64,000 bases of DNA from Aureitalea marina (lineage in GTDB: Bacteria; Bacteroidota; Bacteroidia; Flavobacteriales; Flavobacteriaceae): contig NZ_MQUB01000001.1 in assembly GCF_002943755.1 (NCBI RefSeq), positions 2,406,501 through 2,470,500 on the forward strand. Direction: 5' to 3'. Position 1 is the first letter of the stretch; each line of letters begins with the position of its first letter. The notes beneath the pieces were generated by a model that worked only from the letters and a program-made list of their open reading frames with translations, was not told where the DNA came from and did no database searches. Position numbers and translations under genes: made by a program. Of this stretch, positions 23,957 to 32,332 are shown in pieces.

Positions 23957-26665
23957 ATGCCAAGTTTCCTTCAGGATGTCGTAGATCAAACCCTACAACT
24001 TTATCACAATTGGGAAGACCTCATTTTCGTTCTTCCCAGTAAGCGCGCTGGTAATTTCTTAAAGCAGGAGATAAGGTCCCGATACCAGCAGACTGGATTT
24101 GCCCCGACCATCCTAAGCATAGAGGATTTCATACAGCATGTTGCGGATCTGAAACTGATCGACCCTACAGTGCTTAACTATCGGGCCTATCAAGCTTATC
24201 TCACTCTAGAAAATCCTCCTAAGAAAGAAAGCTTTGAACAATTCAGCGGTTGGGCTCCTGCCCTGATCAGCGATCTGAACGAAATGGATCGTTACTGCCT
24301 GGACACCACATCTTTTTTTTCAAACCTGAGTAGTATCAAGGCTATGGAACGCTGGAACCTGGAGGAAGAATCTACTGAGTTCGTCAACAACTATATGGCC
24401 TTTTGGCAAAGCATCCCCAGTCTATATGAAAATTTGACCTCTACCCTGCTCTCAGAGAAAACGGGATATCAGGGTCTGATCTATCGCAAGGCATCTGAGG
24501 ACATAGAACACTATATAAATGCCAACCTGGACAAGCCCCATATCTTCATGGGGTTTAACGCCCTGAATACATCAGAACAGATCATTATCACAGAACTGCT
24601 GCAGCACAATATGGGTCACATATTTTGGGATATGGACCAGTACTTTCTGGACAGGAAGGAACATATGGCAACCTCCTTCTTTAGGAAATACCAACTGGAA
24701 TGGAACTTCTATCAGGATAAAGAGCCCGAAGTCCTTCACCGTTCATTTGAAGAACCCAAATCCATCAGACTGAATAAAAGTGAAACCCATCTGGGCCAGG
24801 TGTACCAAGTGGCCCAGATTCTTTCCCAACTAAGTCCAGATGAGATTCGATCTACAGCAGTAGTTCTGGCCGATGAGCAGCTCCTAATGCCATTGCTGCA
24901 TGCCATACCTAAAGAGATCGATCAGATCAATGTCACAATGGGAGCACCACTGTCCATTTTCCCCATCACCGATCTGTTCCGACTCCTCTTACTCATTCAG
25001 CAACAAAATTCGGCCAGTCTTTATCACAAGCACCTGGACGCCTTGCTCAACCATTCTGCGATCAGTTCCTTCCTAAAGAACACAGACCGCCTTAATCAGA
25101 AAATCAAAGAACAGAACCTGGCCTATGTGCAATTGGACTCTCTTTTGCAGTGGTCGGACCCTTTGGATGTTGACACGCTCCAGCTAATGCTCTCCCCCTG
25201 GAAAGAGACTACTTCAGCTCTGGACAGCTGCTTGGAATTGCTGGAAATTCTCAGATTGAACGCACCTCCGGGTGAAATTATAAGGACCAGTGCCTATGGC
25301 CTATATCGACTATTCCTTCATTTAAAACACCTGGACGAAGAGCTTTCCTATCTGAAGGAGATCTCCGGCTTGCACAAACTGTTCCTCGAACTGGCTAGAA
25401 CACGGCAGATCGATTTTGAGAGTAATGCCTTCCAAGGGTTACAAGTAATGGGGCTTTTAGAGACGCGTTGCCTGGATTTTGAACGGGTTCTATTACTGTC
25501 GGTGAATGAAGGAATATTGCCTTCGGGGAAAAGTCAGAGTTCTTTTTTGACTTATGACCTCAAGAAGGAATACGAGCTGCCTACTCAGTATGAAAAAGAT
25601 GCTGTGTATGCCTATCATTTTTATAGGTTGTTGTTCCGGGCCAAAGAGGTCGATCTTTTCTATGTGGAACAAACAGAAGGACTAGGCAGTATGGAAAAAA
25701 GTCGATTCTTACGCCAGCTGGAATTAGACCCCCCTACTCAACATCACATAGAACATCTGCAGCTGACCACCTCTATCGATATTAAACCCCCTGAGCCCAA
25801 GCAAGTGGAGAAAAGCAGTAGCTTGAACCTGCGTCTTGAAGAAATCGCCCGAAAAGGATTCTCCCCTTCTTCACTGACAAACTATATCAGGAACCCTTTG
25901 GAGTTTTATGCCCAAAGAGTATTAAGAATAAGGGAATTGGAGGAAGTTGAAGAGACAGTGGCTTACAATACCCTGGGCAATGTTGTTCACAATAGCCTTG
26001 AAAATCTATATAAACCATGGATCGGACGGCAACTGGAACCACGAGGACTGACAGACATGTTAAGCAGAGTAACCCCCGAGGTGAAGACGCAATTTGAACA
26101 ATGCTTTAAACAGGGAGATACAGACCAGGGAATGAATCTGATCATCTACCAGGTTGCTATTCGGTATGTTGAACAATTGATCAAGGCTGATATAGCCCTA
26201 TTGAACAAAGGAAATAACCTTGAGATCGTTTCCCTGGAAGAAGAACTTGAAATGGAGCTAAACCTTCCTCACATTACGTATCCGGTTCGGATATATGGTA
26301 AAGCTGATCGAATCGATCTATTCAACGGAGATATTCGCATAGTGGATTATAAGACGGGAGCGGTAGAACCCGCCGACCTGAAAGTCAAGGAATGGGCAGA
26401 GTTAATCGAAGATTATAAGTACGCCAAAGCCTTTCAGGTTCTATGTTATGCCTTAATGCTCAAGGAAAAGAAAGGGATACTAGCTAATACATCTGGCATT
26501 ATCTCCTTCAAACGAATGAGCTATGACTTTATGCCATTTAAGGACAGTACCGGCTCCTCAACCATTACCGACCAGATTTTGACTCAATATGAAGAGGTTC
26601 TGCAGCAACTGATCGCGGAAATTATGGATAAGGATATTCATTTTGTCGAAAAACAAGTTCATTGA
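23957..26665 (+). CDS. AddB-like PD-(D/E)XK nuclease
   Basis: 902 residues. The N-terminus has a degenerate helicase-like fold (FVLPSKRAGNFLKQE as Walker A replacement) and the C-terminus a RecB-type nuclease (IDLFNGDIRIVDYKTGAVEP, then a helix with AFQVLCYALML). It is the expected partner of the AddA-like gene at 18009. The Fe-S cysteines of Bacillus AddB are not visible: the usual YxxCP segment reads YIRNPLEFYAQ. This seems general in Bacteroidota. It is separated from the AddA-like gene by kbl and ompA and is tightly followed by the hydrolase gene. Confidence 0.88.
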   Translation: MPSFLQDVVDQTLQLYHNWEDLIFVLPSKRAGNFLKQEIRSRYQQTGFAPTILSIEDFIQHVADLKLIDPTVLNYRAYQAYLTLENPPKKESFEQFSGWAPALISDLNEMDRYCLDTTSFFSNLSSIKAMERWNLEEESTEFVNNYMAFWQSIPSLYENLTSTLLSEKTGYQGLIYRKASEDIEHYINANLDKPHIFMGFNALNTSEQIIITELLQHNMGHIFWDMDQYFLDRKEHMATSFFRKYQLEWNFYQDKEPEVLHRSFEEPKSIRLNKSETHLGQVYQVAQILSQLSPDEIRSTAVVLADEQLLMPLLHAIPKEIDQINVTMGAPLSIFPITDLFRLLLLIQQQNSASLYHKHLDALLNHSAISSFLKNTDRLNQKIKEQNLAYVQLDSLLQWSDPLDVDTLQLMLSPWKETTSALDSCLELLEILRLNAPPGEIIRTSAYGLYRLFLHLKHLDEELSYLKEISGLHKLFLELARTRQIDFESNAFQGLQVMGLLETRCLDFERVLLLSVNEGILPSGKSQSSFLTYDLKKEYELPTQYEKDAVYAYHFYRLLFRAKEVDLFYVEQTEGLGSMEKSRFLRQLELDPPTQHHIEHLQLTTSIDIKPPEPKQVEKSSSLNLRLEEIARKGFSPSSLTNYIRNPLEFYAQRVLRIRELEEVEETVAYNTLGNVVHNSLENLYKPWIGRQLEPRGLTDMLSRVTPEVKTQFEQCFKQGDTDQGMNLIIYQVAIRYVEQLIKADIALLNKGNNLEIVSLEEELEMELNLPHITYPVRIYGKADRIDLFNGDIRIVDYKTGAVEPADLKVKEWAELIEDYKYAKAFQVLCYALMLKEKKGILANTSGIISFKRMSYDFMPFKDSTGSSTITDQILTQYEEVLQQLIAEIMDKDIHFVEKQVH

Positions 26666-26666
26666 T

Positions 26667-27497
26667 ATGAAAATACAGCTGAACCAGGTTCTGAATAAAT
26701 GGGGTAAACGGCCTGTCCTTTGGGACAGTTACTGGCCATCCGAAGAACAAACAGAGTTGATTACCATCTTTTGCCACGGCTATAAAGGCTTCAAGGACTG
26801 GGGAGGTTGGCATCTGGTTGCGGAAGAATTCGCTCTTTCTGGAATGCCCTTTATCAAGTTTAATTTCTCTCACAATGGAGGTACGATAGATCAGCCAGTC
26901 GATTTTCCAGACTTAGACGCATTTGCGGAGAACAATTACAGTCTCGAAATGGCAGATCTTCAACGGATGATCATGATGATCAATGAAAGATATGGGGCCC
27001 GCCGGATAGCACTCGTCGGGCACAGCCGGGGTGGTGGCATCACCCTCCTAAAAGCTGCTGAAGAAGACCAGGTCAAAAAAGTCATTACCTGGGCCGGAGT
27101 AAGTGATTTTAAAGTCAGATTCCAGGTAGGATCTCCAGAGTTTGAGCTCTGGCGTGAAAAAGGCATTACTCACATAGAAAATACGCGTACCGGCCAATTT
27201 TTACCTCATAACTGGCAGTTTTACGAGGATTTTATGGAAAACGAAGCTCGATTGACCATTTCTCGTGCAGTACGTCAATTACAAATACCTCAACTAATCA
27301 TTCATGGCAGTGACGACCCAACTGTCAATTTGTCTGAAGCACATGCCATCCATAGTTGGAACAGCAATAGTAAGCTGGAAATTATCCCTGGTGCGGATCA
27401 CGTATTCGGGATGCAACATCCCTGGAAAAAAGAAGAGCTACCCGCCCATATGAAGGACACGGTAGCTCTTACTAAAGACTTTATTATTAACGCTTAG
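26667..27497 (+). CDS. Alpha/beta hydrolase
   Basis: A protein of about 276 residues. The ATG at 26667 lies one base after the stop of the AddB-like gene; an upstream TTG at 26643 would overlap it and lacks support. The nucleophile elbow GHSRGGGI near residue 120, the Asp-bearing HGSDDPTVNLS and the catalytic His in GADHVFGMQHPW make a complete triad. The oxyanion segment HGYKGFKDWGGW is typical of dienelactone hydrolase- or DUF-type serine hydrolases. The substrate is unknown. No signal peptide, so cytoplasmic. Confidence 0.9.
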   Translation: MKIQLNQVLNKWGKRPVLWDSYWPSEEQTELITIFCHGYKGFKDWGGWHLVAEEFALSGMPFIKFNFSHNGGTIDQPVDFPDLDAFAENNYSLEMADLQRMIMMINERYGARRIALVGHSRGGGITLLKAAEEDQVKKVITWAGVSDFKVRFQVGSPEFELWREKGITHIENTRTGQFLPHNWQFYEDFMENEARLTISRAVRQLQIPQLIIHGSDDPTVNLSEAHAIHSWNSNSKLEIIPGADHVFGMQHPWKKEELPAHMKDTVALTKDFIINA

Positions 27498-27718
27498 TCG
27501 ATTAGTGGGCGTCCTTTAAGACGCGTCTCGATCTTGCGTTTGATAACTGTTAGGCGCTTCATCAGGTCCATGATCTCTCGGTCCTGATTCTTTTTGTATA
27601 TCTCATTGAGGCCAAGGATCAGATCTTTCGCCTCCCTGGATGCAACGATGCGATCTGAGGTCGTTTTTAACGACAACTTTCGTTTTTCGAATTCCAGTGC
27701 TTTTCCGACTAATTCCAT
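27494..27718 (-). CDS. Small coiled-coil-like protein of unknown function
   Basis: 74 residues, highly charged and predicted helical throughout (ALEFEKRKLSLKT; IMDLMKRLTVIKRKIETRLKG). I do not recognise a named family, though its appearance is that of a conserved flavobacterial hypothetical. It has no export signal. Its stop overlaps the convergent hydrolase stop by 4 bases. Coding is supported by the absence of a better frame and sensible composition, not by homology. Confidence 0.6.
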   Translation of the reverse strand: MELVGKALEFEKRKLSLKTTSDRIVASREAKDLILGLNEIYKKNQDREIMDLMKRLTVIKRKIETRLKGRPLID

Positions 27719-27864
27719 AGCTAATACTATTTATAATTTGGTAAACTTATATCTATTTTGACAATAACCATGCCTATTTCAATTACAATTATCAATACGC
27801 AAATTGCAAGCCCTTATTATAAGCGATATGATAAAATTTTGTTATTTTCGCATCCTGAAATGTC

Positions 27865-27938
27865 GGGGATGTAGCTCAGTTGGCTAGAGCGCTTGACTGG
27901 CAGTCAAGAGGTCGGCGGTTCGAGTCCGCTCTTCTCCA
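27865..27938 (+). tRNA. tRNA-Ala (anticodon GGC)
   Basis: A complete cloverleaf: acceptor GGGGATG/CTTCTCC, D arm GCTC...GAGC, anticodon stem CTTGA/TCAAG with loop CTGGCAG (anticodon GGC, 27899-27901), T arm GGCGG-TTCGAGT-CCGCT and discriminator A. The G3-U70 wobble that marks alanine tRNA is present. One acceptor pair (T-T) is mismatched. CCA is not encoded (ACA follows). Confidence 0.95.
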
Positions 27939-27950
27939 CATCAAACCCGA

Positions 27951-27981
27951 AAAACCCGCACTGAAAAGTGTGGGTTTTTTT
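27951..27981 (+). terminator. Intrinsic terminator of tRNA-Ala
   Basis: CCCGCACT-GAAA-AGTGTGGG flanked by AAAA and a seven-T run, 13 bases after the tRNA. Confidence 0.9.
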
Positions 27982-28024
27982 ATGGCCGAAATGAACCAAG
28001 CTTGCTTGAGTTCATGGAGGTCAT

Positions 28025-28064
28025 AAAAAACCCCCAAACGGCACTGAAAGTGCCGTGGGTTTTT
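28025..28064. terminator. Second hairpin, terminator-like on both strands
   Basis: ACGGCACT (28038-28045) pairs with AGTGCCGT (28049-28056), extended by CCC/GGG and flanked by A5 and T5. Its right half begins the 229-bp repeat array. Confidence 0.6.
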
Positions 28065-28570
28065 CGGATTTGCAGGAGCGGAATCACTGCGGACCAACGG
28101 AGTTAATCCGCTCCTTACTCAATCTAAACACAACTCAACGAAGTAGCAGATCAAATTCACGAATCACGACAAGTTTACTTGGGAGTGAATAGGGAATTTG
28201 AGATGTGTTCCGCAAAGCGGCTGAGTTATGATTTGCATTATGGCGTTTCATTTTGGATCACAACATGTAATCCGCTTCGCATCATGGGTTTTTCGGATTT
28301 GCAGGAGCGGAATCACTGCGGACCAACGGAGTTAATCCGCTCCTTACTCAATCTAAACACAACTCAACGAAGTAGCAGATCAAATTCACGAATCACGACA
28401 AGTTTACTTGGGAGTGAATAGGGAATTCGAGATGTGTTCCGCAAAGCGGCTGAGTTATGATTTGCATTATGGCGTTTCATTTTGGATCACAACATGTAAT
28501 CCGCGAAGCATCATGGGTTTTTTGGATTTGCAGCAGCGGAGTCACTGCGGCCGATTTTGTGAAACAAAAT
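28056..28570. repeat. 229-bp tandem repeat, two full copies and a partial third
   Basis: TGGGTTTTTCGGATTTG starts at 28056 and 28285, and a diverged version at 28514. The copies are almost identical. Each contains GGAGCGGA...TCCGCTCC, an eight-pair helix, and GTTCCGCAAAGCGGC. Copy 1 ends CCGCTTCGCATC and copy 2 CCGCGAAGCATC, where GCTTCGC and GCGAAGC are reverse complements. The partial third copy replaces the interior with GATTTTG-TGAAA-CAAAATC. From 28571 to 28692 no gene or structure is evident. Confidence 0.85.
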
Positions 28571-28692
28571 CAATCCGCTTTGTGGTTTCTTGACTACTTC
28601 CCTAATCAAAACCACGTTTTCGCGAAACACGACAACCAATTCGCCCAAAACGCCCTCGCTTAATCCCCAATTTTCTCTAATTTGACCAGACT

Positions 28693-29328
28693 ATGGGTAG
28701 AAATACACTAACAATTCTGGCTCTCTTAACCATGAGCAGCATTTGGGCTCAATCTCCTGTCATTGGCTTATTTGAAGGAGAAGAATATGGAGAGACCTAC
28801 AACGCCTATTATAAAGACACTCAAGGCGACCTAGACAAATTTGTTGGAACTTGGTTATGGTCCAAGGACTCAGTTAGCTGGAAAATAGAGCTAAGACTAC
28901 TTAAAGAAGAACTGATTGTTTTCAACCTTAACAACAAAGAGCATAGACACTACACGGATTTACTAATTGGTGAAATGGTTTACACCGAAAATGGTAAAGA
29001 ACTAATCAACTTATTAGGACGCTTTGCTGATCCCGATGTAGAAAACTGGGGTTTCAGTATTACAGGCAATGACATATTTGGCTCAACGAGCATACCAATT
29101 TGTGATTATTGCTCAGACTCCGAAAGAAGAGTTAGTGTTTATTTGGAAGACCCAAACTTCAATTATATCAGGAATAAAGCAGTTCTTAGACATGTCATCT
29201 CAAATGGGCAAGAAACGATTCAATTGAACCTCCGTCAAATGTATGTTTATGACGAGGACAACCCCAATCCAGATGCACCGGCTTTACTCACTATGCAGTA
29301 TGGGACTTACACATTGGTAAAGCAATGA
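28693..29328 (+). CDS. Secreted protein, possibly DUF6705-like, copy 1
   Basis: 211 residues. A signal peptide (LTILALLTMSSIWAQS) precedes a mature part with DKFVGTWLWSKDSVSWKIEL, a lipocalin-like strand pattern that recurs in the next gene as DIVGTWRWENENSSFEIVL. I take the two as tandem paralogues of a flavobacterial DUF (DUF6705 is my tentative name). The end GTYTLVKQ resembles the partner's MLIKQ end. The function is unknown. It lies in an A+T-rich stretch just past the tRNA and repeat array, and overlaps the next gene by ATGA. Confidence 0.7.
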   Translation: MGRNTLTILALLTMSSIWAQSPVIGLFEGEEYGETYNAYYKDTQGDLDKFVGTWLWSKDSVSWKIELRLLKEELIVFNLNNKEHRHYTDLLIGEMVYTENGKELINLLGRFADPDVENWGFSITGNDIFGSTSIPICDYCSDSERRVSVYLEDPNFNYIRNKAVLRHVISNGQETIQLNLRQMYVYDEDNPNPDAPALLTMQYGTYTLVKQ

Positions 29329-29855
29329 CCAAAACTTCAATCCTTTTAATCGCAGCACTCAGCATAATATCCTGTAAGGCCCAAACAATCTACCCATTGG
29401 GCACTCATGATATGGTTGAAAGCAAATATTATGTAAAGGACATTGATGAACATCACAATGATATAGTTGGCACCTGGCGTTGGGAGAACGAGAATTCTTC
29501 ATTTGAAATAGTTCTTCAGGAATTTGAAATGTTTCATTATCCCAATAAAAGTACCGCCTATTATGATGTAGTATTTGGAAAGTACACCTATGTTGAAAAT
29601 GGCGAAGTTATTGCGTCGGTTCAGCAGATCCAACCAATACCAAACAGCAAGTTAACGTTGCACTTTTCGGAAGAATTATCCTATAAAGTAGTTATCGAGG
29701 ACGTAGTTAGTGAAACTAGCAAGGTTGGCGAATTCGTATTGGTTTCATCAAATACAGCCACCATGAATTTATGGAATAGCAATGGTGTCAAAATCAATTA
29801 TGGAAATGGACTGGCCTGGGCCCTGCCTGAATCGGTAATGCTAATTAAACAATGA
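29325..29855 (+). CDS. Secreted lipoprotein-like protein, possibly DUF6705-like, copy 2
   Basis: 176 residues with a lipobox-like signal (LLIAALSIISCKAQ, Cys17). The core YYVKDIDEHHNDIVGTWRWE matches flavobacterial small secreted proteins that I recall as DUF6705. Translation is coupled to copy 1 by an ATGA overlap, so the two are made together. Possible roles (calycin-like binding, effector or immunity) are not supported beyond architecture. Confidence 0.7.
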   Translation: MTKTSILLIAALSIISCKAQTIYPLGTHDMVESKYYVKDIDEHHNDIVGTWRWENENSSFEIVLQEFEMFHYPNKSTAYYDVVFGKYTYVENGEVIASVQQIQPIPNSKLTLHFSEELSYKVVIEDVVSETSKVGEFVLVSSNTATMNLWNSNGVKINYGNGLAWALPESVMLIKQ

Positions 29856-29858
29856 CTC

Positions 29859-30275
29859 TCAATACTCCACCTCCTTCAAAAAGTCGACCCGATAAACACA
29901 CGAATCATCCGGAAACAGCCTCGCTGTTACCTCGGCATTTTCGGCTTTAAAGTAAACACTGATGGTGTAGCTGGTTGAATCGCAATCCACTCTCAAAATT
30001 TTAAGGTCAATCAGATCGGGCTTTTCTTTAGAGTCCGCCAAAACAATCGGTTTACCAAAAAGCTCAAGATCAAACTCATCGGTAAAGTATTGGCTCCTAT
30101 AAAATGTTAGGGGCACACGTTCTGGCAATTCGGCATGGACATATTCTTTGGAAACATATGGATGATGGAAAAAGACCTTTAATAGCTTATTCTTCTCCGA
30201 CGAGTCCAGACAACCTTCCTGTGCAGAACAAAGTAAACACGATAGTAGCGCCAATACCATTAAAGATTTATGCAT
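29859..30275 (-). CDS. Secreted protein of unknown function
   Basis: 138 residues with a signal peptide (LMVLALLSCLLCSAQEG). The mature part is strand-rich (TSYTISVYFKAENAEVTARLF), and the paired Cys residues near its two ends could form a disulphide. It is not recognised. It is convergent with the DUF6705-like pair, only 3 bases from its stop, and belongs to the same A+T-rich cluster. Confidence 0.6.
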   Translation of the reverse strand: MHKSLMVLALLSCLLCSAQEGCLDSSEKNKLLKVFFHHPYVSKEYVHAELPERVPLTFYRSQYFTDEFDLELFGKPIVLADSKEKPDLIDLKILRVDCDSTSYTISVYFKAENAEVTARLFPDDSCVYRVDFLKEVEY

Positions 30276-30418
30276 CTAAAGACATTATTAGTCCGAATTG
30301 AAGAATACAAGCATCATACCGTAATTCAATTAAGACCCAAACTAGCTTCATGTGGTCTAATTATTTTAAGAAGCCAGAATTTCGTTATATCTTTAAATTT
30401 CACCTAATTAACTCCATT

Positions 30419-31162
30419 GTGAAAAAGAAACATCTCATTTTAGCCCTTAGTGTATTTCTGATCTTTGGGCTGAGTAATCATGTCCATTCCCAATCCGATA
30501 AAGACATCGACCAGGTTGCCGTCGATATACTTGACAAGATGAGCGATGTGATCGGGGAAATAGAATCTTGCGCCTTCCAGTTGGTCAAAGATGAAGACTT
30601 CATCAATGACGACGGTATGGTCGAACGAAGAAGGACCCATACCACTTCGTATTTTAAAGGGCCGGATCGATTTGCGATCAGGAGCAGGGGACATAAAGGA
30701 AACAAAGGCTATTGGTATAACGGGGAGACTTTAACGTACTATTCCTTTGACGAAAACAATTACGTTGTATTACCTACTCCCAATACCAGTATGGCGACAA
30801 TAGACAGTCTGCACGTGACCTTTGGGATGCGATTTCCAGCAGCCGATCTGTTCTACCCTTCGTTCACAGATGATGTGATCGATGCTTTTGATCGGGTAAA
30901 ATTTGCCGGAATGAAACAGGTTGATGGCAAAGACTACTTCCATGTAGTAGCAGAAAATCGTCAATTGATCTTCCAGTTATGGATAGGCAATGATGGCTTC
31001 TATATGCCACAGATGTATGCTTATACCATCAAAGGAGATCAGCCCAGATCGGTGTCGGCGACTTTTAAGGCATGGGAACTGGGAGTAGAACTCCCCAATC
31101 CTATGTTCGAGTTCACCCCTCCGGACGGGGCACGTTTAATCAGTATAATGGCCCAAGAATAA
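30419..31162 (+). CDS. DUF2092 family outer-membrane/periplasmic protein
   Basis: A protein of about 247 residues from GTG 30419, which gives a proper signal peptide (VKKKHLILALSVFLIFGL). An upstream ATG at 30350 would add a non-export 23-residue head. The mature region (DILDKMSDVIGEIESCAFQL, then TTSYFKGPDRFAIRSRG and GYWYNGETLTYYSFDENNY) fits DUF2092, which shares the LolA/LolB-like open barrel shape and may bind lipid. It is followed after 18 bases by the DUF6515-like gene and then mscS, probably one operon. Confidence 0.8.
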   Translation: MKKKHLILALSVFLIFGLSNHVHSQSDKDIDQVAVDILDKMSDVIGEIESCAFQLVKDEDFINDDGMVERRRTHTTSYFKGPDRFAIRSRGHKGNKGYWYNGETLTYYSFDENNYVVLPTPNTSMATIDSLHVTFGMRFPAADLFYPSFTDDVIDAFDRVKFAGMKQVDGKDYFHVVAENRQLIFQLWIGNDGFYMPQMYAYTIKGDQPRSVSATFKAWELGVELPNPMFEFTPPDGARLISIMAQE

Positions 31163-31180
31163 CCCTCAAGTACGCAAATC

Positions 31181-32269
31181 ATGAAAAAAGCAGCATCTAA
31201 CATATTCAGTATAAGTTTCTTTATCCTTTTGCTGACCTTGATGGCCCCAGTAGAGATGGAGGCTCAACGATTTGGTCATGGCGCGTCTCGAGGAGGCGGA
31301 GGCCGGACTATGCGATCGACTCCTCGACCGTCAACCAGTAATAGATCAACCAGGCCATCGACCTCTCGTCCGTCCACATCCAACAGGAAATCCACCATTA
31401 ACGGCGGGCATCAGCGAAACAATAATCGGAGCTATTCCAAACCCAGCACCTCTAATCGGACTACCAACAGGAATACGAACAACCGAGCAGGAGTAGAGAA
31501 TAAAAAGACCGATCGTTCTAACAACAGAACATCCAACGTGAAGGACAGAAGTGGCAACAGAACCAACAACAGGAATGTTGACCGATCCAATACTCGAAAT
31601 TCTAACAATAGAACCACCAACAGAAATTCGAACAACAGAAATGTAGATCGGAGTAATCGCAACATCAATATTGACAATAGCAGAAATGTGACGATCAATC
31701 AGCGAAATACTTATGTCAGAGCGGGTTATAGACCTTATGTTAGGCCACCCTATGTTTGGGGAGGATTCCGCTACTACTGCCATTATCCGTACTTCTACCA
31801 CCCATACAGACCGTTCTACTGGGGTCCATATTATCATCCTTGGGGATACTTCGTGGCTACTATAGCGACAACTGCCATAATTGTAAGTATAGTCAATGAC
31901 AGCAACGAAAAAGAGGAATACCACTACGACGAAGGCACCTACTACGTGAAGACTGAAGACGGATATGAAGTGGTGCAGGCCCCGGTTGGGGCAACGGTGG
32001 AAGAGATACCCAAATCGGCCGAAAAGGTCGAGATCAACGAGACCACCAATAATTATTATTACGGTGGTGCCTTCTACGAGAAGAACGCAGAAGGTTATAC
32101 CGTTGTTCCGGCCACAGCCGGCACCATAGTTCCCGCTCTGCCTGAAGGTGGCGAGGAGGTGAAGATAGGAGATCAAACCTATGTAGTGTTTGGCGAGACC
32201 TATTATCAGCCCATACAGGTAGATGGAAAGGATATGTACGAGATCGTAGAGATCAAGGAAGAGTCCTGA
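31181..32269 (+). CDS. DUF6515-like protein with long Asn/Arg/Ser-rich linker
   Basis: 362 residues. The N-terminal signal or anchor (ISFFILLLTLMAPVEMEAQ) is followed by about 130 residues of low-complexity N/R/S/T repeats (for example NNRNVDRSN, NNRTTNRNS), then a Tyr/Pro/His-rich segment (YRPYVRPPYVWGG), one hydrophobic helix (WGYFVATIATTAIIVSI), and three related GxYYxxxxxGYxVVxAPxGA modules near the C-terminus. The modules recall the DUF6515 family. It is probably envelope-associated. The basic disordered linker is unusual in the window. Confidence 0.7.
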   Translation: MKKAASNIFSISFFILLLTLMAPVEMEAQRFGHGASRGGGGRTMRSTPRPSTSNRSTRPSTSRPSTSNRKSTINGGHQRNNNRSYSKPSTSNRTTNRNTNNRAGVENKKTDRSNNRTSNVKDRSGNRTNNRNVDRSNTRNSNNRTTNRNSNNRNVDRSNRNINIDNSRNVTINQRNTYVRAGYRPYVRPPYVWGGFRYYCHYPYFYHPYRPFYWGPYYHPWGYFVATIATTAIIVSIVNDSNEKEEYHYDEGTYYVKTEDGYEVVQAPVGATVEEIPKSAEKVEINETTNNYYYGGAFYEKNAEGYTVVPATAGTIVPALPEGGEEVKIGDQTYVVFGETYYQPIQVDGKDMYEIVEIKEES

Positions 32270-32332
32270 TCTGTTCGGACACGGAATAGCACATCTCGCT
32301 GAAACCTACTCTTGCGAGGCTATTAAAAGCTT

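Noticed and set aside
27876-28097. Minus-strand 73-residue frame over the tRNA
   Set aside because: It is antisense to tRNA-Ala, a common false ORF.
28179-28593. Two frames of 80 and 61 residues sharing the same N-terminus
   Set aside because: They are the same stretch of two copies of the 229-bp repeat; 229 is not a multiple of 3, and there is no export or domain sign.
31346-32176. Minus-strand 276-residue Val/Ile/Ser-rich frame
   Set aside because: It is the antisense of the Asn/Arg/Ser low-complexity linker; composition bias opens the frame.
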